Below, in pieces: positions 1 through 5,414 of a stretch of 5,623 nt of DNA. The position numbers and the translations under genes are program-made. The DNA lies in contig DASTKD010000609.1 of the NCBI GenBank assembly GCA_035716135.1, positions 1-5,623 of the forward strand. The letters run 5' to 3'. The stretch is from CF-113 sp035716135 (GTDB lineage: Bacteria; Chloroflexota; Ktedonobacteria; Ktedonobacterales; Ktedonobacteraceae). Numbering within the stretch: the stretch's first letter is position 1; each line of letters starts with the position of its first letter. The notes beneath the pieces are model-generated. The model was not told where the DNA came from. It searched no databases and worked only from the letters and a program-made list of their open reading frames with translations.

Positions 1-647
1 GTTTCATAAAGCTGTGATGCCTGATCCATGTGGTTTTGCAGGAGATGAACCACTGCTAAACGACCCATTGCTAAGGCATTCAGATCGGGGTTATTGCCCT
101 GTTGTGCAAAGAGAGAGGCTTGTTGAAAACACTGCTGCGCAACCTCAAAGTCGAGCTGGTCACGAGCAATCAAGCCTTTTATCTGATAGTTGTGGCTCAC
201 CAGTGCTTGCAGATGATGGAGGTCTTTAGAGTGGCATGTTTTGACCATCTGAGTTAGTCGCTTAATATGGGTATTTAAATTTTCATCAGCAGCAACTGCA
301 CTGCCAGGATAGTAAAGATTCAAATGCATCCGTAAATTTTCGCTGAACGTCTCAAAAGATGCGCGACTTAGAGGCTTCGTATCCTTTATCAGGGACTCTT
401 CAAGTGGATGAAAGATGGGCATATCCGCAATGGTATTCTCTGGAAGGTCGAGCAGTTCATGTGGAATGTGTAATGCCCATGCTAAGGTTCGACGCAATTT
501 GGCATCATGGATATAAGCAGATTGCTCAACCGTCACAATTGTTCTTCGACTCCTGCCAATGCGTTGACCCAACTCTTCTTGAGAGAGTCCTTCCCGCAGA
601 CCGCGATAGGTCTGGATGATTTTGCCTTGATGCGGCGTGTTATGCAT
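1..647 (-). CDS. XRE-family HTH regulator with TPR-like region (N-terminal part, gene runs off the left edge)
   Basis: The minus strand is open without a stop from an ATG at 647 to base 1, giving 215 codons plus two bases, so the C-terminus is outside the window. Residues 8-65 fit the XRE/Cro-C1 helix-turn-helix pattern: a helix around YRGLREGLSQEELGQRIG, a recognition helix RSRRTIVTVEQ, then LRRTLAWALHIPHELL as the closing helices. Residues 70-140 form a linker with no recognised motif. From about 150 the sequence becomes helical and TPR-like, with KGLIARDQLDFEVAQQCF and then a second repeat-like stretch NALAMGRLAVVHLLQ. A ribosome site AGGA lies a few bases before the ATG. XRE-TPR proteins usually bind DNA through the N-terminus and sense a ligand, peptide or partner through the TPR part. 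The target is unknown; the divergent neighbour starting at 858 and the gene itself are natural candidates. No transmembrane segment is visible. The HTH call is firm, the TPR call moderate. Confidence 0.82.
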   Translation of the reverse strand, partial: MHNTPHQGKIIQTYRGLREGLSQEELGQRIGRSRRTIVTVEQSAYIHDAKLRRTLAWALHIPHELLDLPENTIADMPIFHPLEESLIKDTKPLSRASFETFSENLRMHLNLYYPGSAVAADENLNTHIKRLTQMVKTCHSKDLHHLQALVSHNYQIKGLIARDQLDFEVAQQCFQQASLFAQQGNNPDLNALAMGRLAVVHLLQNHMDQASQLYE

Positions 648-672
648 ACATTTCCTGCCTTACCATCGGTAT

Positions 673-700
673 TGCATAATTGTTATTGCCCTGTTCTCAA
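673..700 (-). promoter_or_regulatory. Possible promoter of the minus-strand XRE gene
   Basis: On the minus strand TTGAGA (bases 700-695) is followed after 16 bases by TATGCA (678-673), about 25 bases before the regulator's ATG. The -35 matches consensus well; the -10 matches only in its first three bases. Position is right for this gene, but the call is weak. Confidence 0.3.
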
Positions 701-796
701 AAATTGCATCTATACAAGAGTTTACCATACAGAATGGTCTGATACCAGCACAACAGGAAAATAGTGCCGATCACCCTGTCATCGTGCTATTTGGTG

Positions 797-829
797 AAGT
801 ATACTCTTTTTAACGGATAAAATATACTT
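797..829 (+). promoter_or_regulatory. Inverted repeat and possible -10 element upstream of the SLOG-Nudix gene
   Basis: AAGTATA (797-803) and its exact inverse TATACTT (823-829) are separated by 19 bases. The left arm sits inside a perfect 8-base palindrome, AGTATACT (798-805). Between the arms, TAAAAT (818-823) matches the -10 consensus at five of six bases and would start transcription near 830, before the likely ATG at 858. No convincing -35 lies upstream. Such a dyad over a promoter, next to a divergent XRE gene, is what an operator would look like, but short AT-rich inverted repeats also arise by chance. Confidence 0.3.
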
Positions 830-857
830 GCCAGGAAAAATGAGGGTGAAGACCTTG

Positions 858-1943
858 ATGGAAAAACTACAGTTACGCATAGGTGTGAGTGGACATCAAC
901 AACTTGCAGACCGTTCGACTCATGATTTTGTGCAAGAGCAATTCCGCACGCTCCTGCGCTCCTATCAACAGCAAGGATTTGATCTGATGCTCTACGCTGC
1001 TCTAGCGATGGGAGCCGATCAATTATTCGTCCAAATAGCTCTCGAAGAGGATATTCCTTTTGAAGCCGTCATTCCTTGCACATCTTATGAAGCTATTTTC
1101 CCGACTGATGAAGCACGCGAGGTCTATCACCAGCTTCTGCATCATGCTCAAGTTGTTCATCGCCTTCCAGCCGATGCCTGTTCTGACGATGCTTATCTGG
1201 CTGCCGGTGAATGGCTTGTCGAGCAGTGTGATCTGCTAGTCCTCGCCTGGAATGGATTGCCGCCGAAGGGCAGAGGTGGGACAGGGGATGTCGCCAATTA
1301 TGCTCGCTTGAGAAAGCGCCCTTTCATCCATCTGCATACCCTACAACATACCGTAAAAAATTATGGAGCATTTTCTCCGAATATGCTGAGAAAACCTGCT
1401 GTCTCCGTCAAAAGAGAATTTACCATAGCCGAGCATGTTGTCTATCAAGGCCCGATCATTACTGTCCGTCAATACCATTTACGGATGCCTGACGGGAAAG
1501 AAATGTTGCGCGACATTGTGGAACGACCAGAGAGCGTCTTAATCTTACCCGTTGCGTATCAGGAAATGATTTTGCTTGCGGAAGAATATGATCTAGGGGC
1601 GGGTGTCTGGCAACTCAAATTACCAGGGGGGAAAGTGCAAGAGACTGCTCCCGAAGCTCTTGAAAAGCAGGCACAACGGGAATTGCGTCAGGAGATTGGC
1701 TATCGAGCAGGAAAATTAGAGCGATTGTTGGCTATGCATAGCCATCCTGGCTATGTGGCGCACAAAGTTCATCTTTTTGTCGGCTATGATTTAGAATGGG
1801 ACCCCTTAGAGATGGATGAGCAGGAGGAAATTCGTGTGCGAACCTATACCTTACAAGAGGCGTTGGCGGAAACGTTCATTGATTATCGCTGCGACCCGGA
1901 AGCAGCTTTAGCCCTCTGGCTATTTGCACAAAAATGGGGATAA
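858..1943 (+). CDS. SLOG-like Rossmann domain fused to ADP-ribose-pyrophosphatase-like Nudix hydrolase
   Basis: The 361-residue product has two domains. Residues 6-165 look like a SLOG/LOG (DprA-related Rossmann) nucleotide-binding domain: strand LRIGVSGHQQL (6-16), LMLYAALAMGADQL (43-56), VEQCDLLVLAWNG (121-133), then a glycine-rich GRGGTGDVANYA (138-149). Residues about 186-350 are Nudix: LPGGKV (255-260) and RELRQEIGY (274-282), followed by HSHPGYVAHKVHLFVGYDL, which resembles the ADP-ribose pyrophosphatase branch. The Nudix box is imperfect: spacing between GG and REL is longer than GX5EX7RE, and the first Glu of the usual EE pair is Gln279, while Glu275 and Glu280 remain. The predicted activity is hydrolysis of a nucleoside diphosphate linked to another group, perhaps ADP-ribose-like, with the SLOG part binding a nucleotide; both are inferred. 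ATG 858 was chosen because GGTGA (845-849) lies 8 bases upstream; ATG 840 and TTG 828 are in-frame alternatives with poorer spacing. The protein is soluble, with no signal peptide. It is divergent from the XRE gene. Confidence 0.8.
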   Translation: MEKLQLRIGVSGHQQLADRSTHDFVQEQFRTLLRSYQQQGFDLMLYAALAMGADQLFVQIALEEDIPFEAVIPCTSYEAIFPTDEAREVYHQLLHHAQVVHRLPADACSDDAYLAAGEWLVEQCDLLVLAWNGLPPKGRGGTGDVANYARLRKRPFIHLHTLQHTVKNYGAFSPNMLRKPAVSVKREFTIAEHVVYQGPIITVRQYHLRMPDGKEMLRDIVERPESVLILPVAYQEMILLAEEYDLGAGVWQLKLPGGKVQETAPEALEKQAQRELRQEIGYRAGKLERLLAMHSHPGYVAHKVHLFVGYDLEWDPLEMDEQEEIRVRTYTLQEALAETFIDYRCDPEAALALWLFAQKWG

Positions 1944-1994
1944 CAGGACAGTGGGATTAGTGGTATGGATTAAGAGAATCTACAAAAATTGCCG

Positions 1995-2023
1995 TTGACA
2001 TTCTCTTCTTGGGCTGGTATGCT
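1995..2023 (+). promoter_or_regulatory. Sigma-70 type promoter of the arginine operon
   Basis: A perfect -35 TTGACA (1995-2000), a 17-base spacer and TATGCT (2018-2023) form a strong promoter. TG one base before the -10 adds an extended -10 element. Transcription should start near 2030, giving a leader of about 387 nt before the argG1 start codon. It lies only 51 bases after the stop of the preceding gene, so the arg operon has its own start. Confidence 0.85.
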
Positions 2024-2051
2024 TACAGAAGTGAATTTCGTACACACTGAC

Positions 2052-2153
2052 CCGCGTTGAGCGAAAATAGTATGAGATGGGCGACCGGCAGCGATCCGAA
2101 GCAGAGTGGAAGTTCGGAATGGATTGGCCTTCTCAGAACGCATTCGTGAGCGG
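2052..2153 (+). promoter_or_regulatory. T-box Stem I with K-turn and specifier loop
   Basis: CCGC (2052-2055) pairs with GCGG (2150-2153). Next come a three-base bulge GTT, tandem G.A/A.G pairs (GA 2059-2060 with GA 2148-2149), then GCGAA (2061-2065) pairing with TTCGT (2143-2147): a canonical K-turn. Above it an internal loop has AGTA (2069-2072) on the left and AGAA, CGC, A (2135-2142) on the right, matching the loop-E/specifier arrangement. It is closed by GAGA (2074-2077) with TCTC (2131-2134). The distal end has TCCGAA (2095-2100) pairing with TTCGGA (2113-2118). CGC followed by A, next to the helix, is the preferred specifier; GCA shifted by one base is the alternative. Confidence 0.8.
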
Positions 2154-2291
2154 CTGGCCGAAGAAAGCCTTTATGCGCTGCGCTAAAAGTAACGGCGCGT
2201 GAGGGCAAGTAGGAACAGGTGGGTGGTTCCCATGCAGGAGAATAACCGCGAAAAGTGGTCTTTCCGCGAAGTGATCGATGGGAAGACAAAC

Positions 2292-2334
2292 AGGGTGGCA
2301 CCACGGGAGTATTTGTACAATCGCTCTCGTCCCT
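2292..2334 (+). promoter_or_regulatory. T-box antiterminator
   Basis: AGGG (2292-2295) pairs with CCCT (2331-2334). TGGCACC (2296-2302) forms the seven-base bulge that binds the tRNA acceptor end, and ACGGGAG (2303-2309) pairs with CTCTCGT (2324-2330). This is the standard antiterminator architecture. Its right arm is the left arm of the terminator stem, so only one of the two can form. Confidence 0.92.
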
Positions 2335-2368
2335 TCTTCAATGTTTCGGGAAGGGGCGAGGGTTTTTT
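2324..2368 (+). terminator. Intrinsic terminator of the T-box leader
   Basis: CTCTCGTCCCTTC (2324-2336) pairs over 13 continuous positions, counting G-U pairs, with GAAGGGGCGAGGG (2350-2362). Six T residues follow (2363-2368). It is expected to stop transcription before argG1 when tRNA-Arg is charged. Confidence 0.95.
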
Positions 2369-2416
2369 ATTGCCCGGCTCCTTCCTCAATAAACCAGATT
2401 GAAGGAGTTTCACAGC

Positions 2417-3721
2417 ATGGCAGTTAGCAGCCAGACCAACCCGGCACCCGCCACGACCGTCGTTACCAGTAGCGCGCTCGAACTTGCATTGAGCAAAATT
2501 GTGTCCGTTGAAGTGCCACAGGGCAAGCATATCGCCCTGGCCTATTCGGGCGGCCTCGACTCCACATTGTGCGTCAAGCTTTCGGCTGAGAAGTATCACG
2601 CGCGCCAGTTGACCGCCATCACGGTTGACGTGGGGCAGGGCGAACAGGAGATGCAGGAGAGTACGGAACGCGCCGCTAAACTCGGCATTCAGCCGCTCGT
2701 CATCGACGCGAAGCAGGAATTTACTGAACAATGGCTCAGTAAAGCAATTCAGGCCAACTCGGACTATAACGGCTATCCCGTCTCAACCTCCATGACCCGC
2801 CAACTCATCGCCTCCAAAATCGCCCGGAAAGCGCTTGAACTGGGGTGCGACGCCTTGATGGAAGGCTCGACGGGTAAGGGCAATGATCAGTATCGTATGC
2901 ACAACGTCTTCAGTATGTTCGCACCAGGAACGGACATCTTTGTGCCGGTGCGCGACTTTGACCTGACGCGCGGCGAAGAACAATTGCTGATGGAGCATTT
3001 CGGCATTCCGGTTGAAGAACTGATTGCCGGGGGCGACGATAAGACCATGTGGTGCCGTTCCATCGCCAGCGGCGGCATTGATCTCAGCACGGAACTGCCC
3101 GACTCGATCTGGCTGTGGCTGGTGCCACCCGCCGCAGCGCCCGACAAACCCACCACCATTACCCTGACATGGCAAAACGGCCTGCCCGTCGCCCTGAATG
3201 GCGCAAAGCTGCCGCTTGACCAGATCATCGAGCAACTGAACGTCATTGGTGGAGCTAACGGTATCGGCAAGATCGACCTCTTCGAGGACGGCATCATGGG
3301 CCTGAAGTCGCGCGAGATTTATGAAGCGCCCGCCTCCACTATCCTGCTCAAAGTACACCGTGATCTGGAGCAATTTTGCCTGACCAAAGACGAAATCCAG
3401 TTGAAGCGGCAGATGGACGCGCACTGGTCCAGAATGGTCTATCATGGCGAATGGTTCCACCCCTTGAAGAACGCTATCGATGCTTTCATTGCTGCCACGC
3501 AAAGTGTCGTGAATGGTCACTATACCATCGATCTGTATAAGGGCAACATCGATATTGTGTCGCGCTCGTCACAGAGCGGCCTCTTCTTCCCCGATGTGCG
3601 TTCGATCAAGAGCGCCAGCTTTAACCAGAAGGAGAGCGCGCCCTCGGCTCACCTGCGCGGCATCCCTTACGAATTGATCGCGCGGCGCGACGCTATGGCG
3701 GCGGGTGTGTACAAGGATTGA
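2417..3721 (+). CDS. argG: Argininosuccinate synthase-like protein (divergent, first of two argG copies)
   Basis: This 434-residue protein is a member of the ArgG family, which uses ATP to join citrulline and aspartate into argininosuccinate in the cytosol. Visible family signatures are the PP-loop AYSGGLDST (42-50), DVGQ (71-74), STGKGNDQYR (151-160), KSREIYEAP (297-305), YHGEWF (342-347) and LYKGN (373-377). The start ATG at 2417 has AAGGAG nine bases upstream; an in-frame TTG at 2399 lies before this ribosome site and is unlikely. There are oddities. The PP-loop ends DST rather than the usual DTS. About 37 residues precede the first strand, where most relatives have about five. In alignment from memory with human ASS1, Ser180 corresponds to Gly206, Asn184 to Thr210 and Arg272 to Gly292, while Asn156, Arg160, Ser215, Glu290 and Tyr302 keep their counterparts. 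The family is certain, but catalysis on citrulline is less so. The gene sits directly under the Arg T-box and 5 bp before argH. Confidence 0.88.
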   Translation: MAVSSQTNPAPATTVVTSSALELALSKIVSVEVPQGKHIALAYSGGLDSTLCVKLSAEKYHARQLTAITVDVGQGEQEMQESTERAAKLGIQPLVIDAKQEFTEQWLSKAIQANSDYNGYPVSTSMTRQLIASKIARKALELGCDALMEGSTGKGNDQYRMHNVFSMFAPGTDIFVPVRDFDLTRGEEQLLMEHFGIPVEELIAGGDDKTMWCRSIASGGIDLSTELPDSIWLWLVPPAAAPDKPTTITLTWQNGLPVALNGAKLPLDQIIEQLNVIGGANGIGKIDLFEDGIMGLKSREIYEAPASTILLKVHRDLEQFCLTKDEIQLKRQMDAHWSRMVYHGEWFHPLKNAIDAFIAATQSVVNGHYTIDLYKGNIDIVSRSSQSGLFFPDVRSIKSASFNQKESAPSAHLRGIPYELIARRDAMAAGVYKD

Positions 3722-3726
3722 ATATC

Positions 3727-5139
3727 ATGACAAAATTGTGGCAAAAAGGCTATCAACTGCATGAACTGGTGGAAAGCTACGAGGCAGCACAGAACAGTGG
3801 GCTTGACCAGCGTTTGATTCGCCATGACGTATGGGGATCGCTGGCCCACGTCGCCATGCTGACGAAAATTGGCGCGTTGAGCGAGAGCGAGCATGGGGTA
3901 TTGAAAAATACCCTGTGCGACATTCTGACGATGGAGGCCATGCACCAGTTCATCATCACACCGGCTGACGAAGATGTGCATACGCGCGTCGAGAACTACC
4001 TGTCCGAAGCGGCGGGACCAATTGGCAAGAAGATACATCTGGCGCGCTCGCGCAACGACCAGGTGCTGGTAGACTTGCGGCTGTATGGCAAGGAACAATT
4101 GCACGGGGTAGCACAAAAGCTGTGCAATCTGTGCGAGACATTACTGGAGTTTGCAGGGAAGCACGAGCATATGCCCATGCCCGGTTATACGCATATGCAA
4201 CGCGCCATGCTCTCTTCGGTTGGCCTGTGGGCGTCCAGCTTCGCGGAAGCGCTGCTGGACGACGAGCAGTTGCTGGCAACGGCCTACTTTCTGAATGACC
4301 GCTCGCCACTGGGATCGGCTGCTGGTTACGGCGTGCCGATTGCTATTGACCGCGAGTATTGCGCGCAACTGCTCGGTTTTCGCTCGGCGCAGCATAACGT
4401 GGTGTACGCGCAAAACAGCCGGGGCAAGATCGAAGCGGCTATCGTACAGGCACTGGCGCAAATCATGCTTGATTTGAGCAAAATGGCGCAAGACATCCTG
4501 CTTTTCACCACCGTCGAATACGGCTTTTTCTCTGTACCGCAGGAACTGAGTACCGGCAGCAGCATAATGCCGCAGAAGCGCAATCTGGGCGTGATGGAAC
4601 TGGTACGCGCTCGCACGCAAACCATGCTGGCGTTGCAACAGCAAATCCTGGGCATTGTAAGCGGTTTGCCGACGGGCTACAACATGGATTACCAGGAAAC
4701 CAAACGCCCCTTTATGGAAGCGTTAGACCTGGTTCAAGAAAGCCTGGATGTGTGCGCGCTGGTCGTGAGCAACCTGGAAGTCAATAAGGAACGCCTGCTG
4801 GCTGCCTGCACCTACGAACTGTTCGCCGCCGACCGCGCTTACGAATTGACCGCCAGCGCCGGGCTGCCTTTCCGCGATGCATACCGCATCGTGGCCGCCG
4901 AAGTGACCGCGCAACTGGAGCGCAAACTGCCATTTCCGGTAGAGAGCGAGGAGCAGCTTGTCAAGCGCCTTGAGGCGCGTAGTCATGTGGGCGGTGCCGG
5001 CAATCTGGGCCTGGATGGATTACAGGCCAGCTTACAAGAAATTTCAAAGGCGTGGGATGTTAAAAAAGAACATTTCGAGTCGGCAATACAGGCGCTGGTA
5101 AAAAGGCCCGAAGGCGACCGCAAGGGTCGCCTCTACTAA
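3727..5139 (+). CDS. argH: Argininosuccinate lyase-like protein
   Basis: This 470-residue member of the aspartase/fumarase superfamily, ArgH branch, is predicted to split argininosuccinate into arginine and fumarate as a homotetramer. Signatures are DEDVHTRVE (81-89), ARSRNDQV (106-113), GYTHMQR (153-159) with His156 as the expected base-side histidine, SPLGSAAGYG (193-202) with IDREYCAQLLGF, the superfamily loop GSSIMPQKRN (277-286), and GLPTGYNMDYQETK (313-326). ATG 3727 is preferred: AAGGA (3713-3717, in the end of argG1) is nine bases upstream, while TTG 3718 overlaps the argG1 stop. The five-base gap implies translational coupling. Departures from the usual sequence include QKRNLG where QKKNPD is normal, HLARSRND for HTGRSRND, and NSRGKIE (230-236) where relatives carry an S-D/E-R-D motif. 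The last residues, about EGDRKGRLY, are encoded by a palindromic repeat that overlaps the gene end (5109-5138) and are probably an accidental extension. Confidence 0.88.
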   Translation: MTKLWQKGYQLHELVESYEAAQNSGLDQRLIRHDVWGSLAHVAMLTKIGALSESEHGVLKNTLCDILTMEAMHQFIITPADEDVHTRVENYLSEAAGPIGKKIHLARSRNDQVLVDLRLYGKEQLHGVAQKLCNLCETLLEFAGKHEHMPMPGYTHMQRAMLSSVGLWASSFAEALLDDEQLLATAYFLNDRSPLGSAAGYGVPIAIDREYCAQLLGFRSAQHNVVYAQNSRGKIEAAIVQALAQIMLDLSKMAQDILLFTTVEYGFFSVPQELSTGSSIMPQKRNLGVMELVRARTQTMLALQQQILGIVSGLPTGYNMDYQETKRPFMEALDLVQESLDVCALVVSNLEVNKERLLAACTYELFAADRAYELTASAGLPFRDAYRIVAAEVTAQLERKLPFPVESEEQLVKRLEARSHVGGAGNLGLDGLQASLQEISKAWDVKKEHFESAIQALVKRPEGDRKGRLY

Positions 5140-5200
5140 GACGACGGAAGTAGCTTCCCAGGCTCGTTCATAGTAGAGGCGACCCTTGCGGTCGCCTTCG
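5109..5200. repeat. 30-bp perfect inverted repeat spanning the argH stop codon
   Basis: Bases 5109-5138 are the exact reverse complement of 5171-5200. The left arm holds the last codons of argH and most of its TAA; the right arm is the first of the four directly repeated units. The 32-base loop contains a further small hairpin, GGAAG tag CTTCC (5146-5158). Each arm also carries the 19-base palindrome with 7-base arms GGCGACC/GGTCGCC. In RNA this would be a very stable stem, able to block 3' exonucleases or slow polymerase, but no T-run follows, so it is not a classic terminator. The arrangement resembles paired REP/BIME elements. Confidence 0.9.
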
Positions 5201-5361
5201 AACCCCAAAGTCGGGAAGAAGTATAGGGTAGGGGCGACCCTTGCGGTCGCCTTCGAACCCCAAAGTCGGGAAGAAGTACAGGGTAGGGGCGACCCTTGCG
5301 GTCGCCTTCAAACCCAAAGTCTGGGAAGAAGTACAGGGTAGGGGCGACCCTTGCGGTCGCC
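5178..5361. repeat. Four palindromic units in tandem, period 55 bp (REP-like array)
   Basis: The 19-base core GGCGACCCTTGCGGTCGCC occurs at 5178, 5233, 5288 and 5343, exactly 55 bases apart. Each core can fold into a 7-bp stem with loop CTTGC. The three 36-base linkers between cores are nearly identical: the first two differ at one base, the third has a few changes including a compensating one-base loss and gain. The fourth core has no linker after it. This fills most of the gap between argH and the second argG. No protein is likely here; reading frames through it yield repeats of GDRKGRPY-type peptide on the minus strand. Confidence 0.95.
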
Positions 5362-5369
5362 CTGGAATA

Positions 5370-5399
5370 CGCGCTGGTGGGCAAGACCACACCAGCGCG
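5370..5399 (+). other. Stable hairpin just upstream of the second argG ribosome site
   Basis: CGCGCTGGTG (5370-5379) is the exact reverse complement of CACCAGCGCG (5390-5399), with a 10-base loop. The stem ends two bases before the AAGGA ribosome site (5402-5406). There is no T-run, so it is not a standard intrinsic terminator. It could protect a processed 5' end, limit readthrough or influence translation; these roles are inference. Confidence 0.7.
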
Positions 5400-5414
5400 G
5401 GAAGGAACAATGTA

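Larger units (their letters stand above)
2030..2368 (+). promoter_or_regulatory. T-box riboswitch, probably tRNA-Arg responsive
   Basis: The leader reads as a class I transcriptional T-box. It contains the hallmark sequence AGGGTGGCACCACGGG (2292-2307), preceded by a large Stem I (about 2052-2153) and a Stem III-like hairpin (2247-2268: CGCG/CGCG, one mismatch, AAAG/CTTT, four-base loop). It is followed by an intrinsic terminator and then argG1. In this family uncharged tRNA pairs by its anticodon with the specifier codon in Stem I and by its NCCA end with the TGGN bulge, which stabilises the antiterminator and lets transcription continue. The best specifier is CGC (2139-2141), an arginine codon, fitting the gene controlled. 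The variable T-box base is C (2299), predicting G at the tRNA discriminator position. Short hairpins between Stem I and Stem III, such as GGAAC/GTTCC (2212-2230), may be Stem II elements, but I cannot assign them firmly. Confidence 0.93.

Noticed and set aside
14..764. Plus-strand reading frames at 14-229, 359-619 and 507-764
   Set aside because: The first two lie wholly opposite the well-supported XRE gene, which has a clear HTH and ribosome site; the third lies largely opposite it and runs into the promoter gap. None has a recognisable motif.
2399..2416. TTG 2399 as the argG1 start
   Set aside because: The AAGGAG ribosome site at 2402-2407 lies inside this extension and is well spaced for ATG 2417.
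2023..2731. Reading frames over the T-box leader on both strands (2023-2304 and 2183-2731 minus, 2199-2402 plus)
   Set aside because: The sequence is explained by RNA structure, and the frames show no protein motif; the plus-strand one crosses the terminator.
2783..5139. Long minus-strand frames opposite argG1 and argH
   Set aside because: They are opposite-strand shadows of GC-rich coding sequence and carry no recognisable domains.
5109..5200. Intrinsic terminator after argH
   Set aside because: The stem is strong but very long with a 32-base loop, and no T-run follows the right arm.
5109..5361. CRISPR array
   Set aside because: Both the palindromic core and the 36-base segments between cores are nearly identical, so there are no unique spacers; this is a tandem REP-like array.
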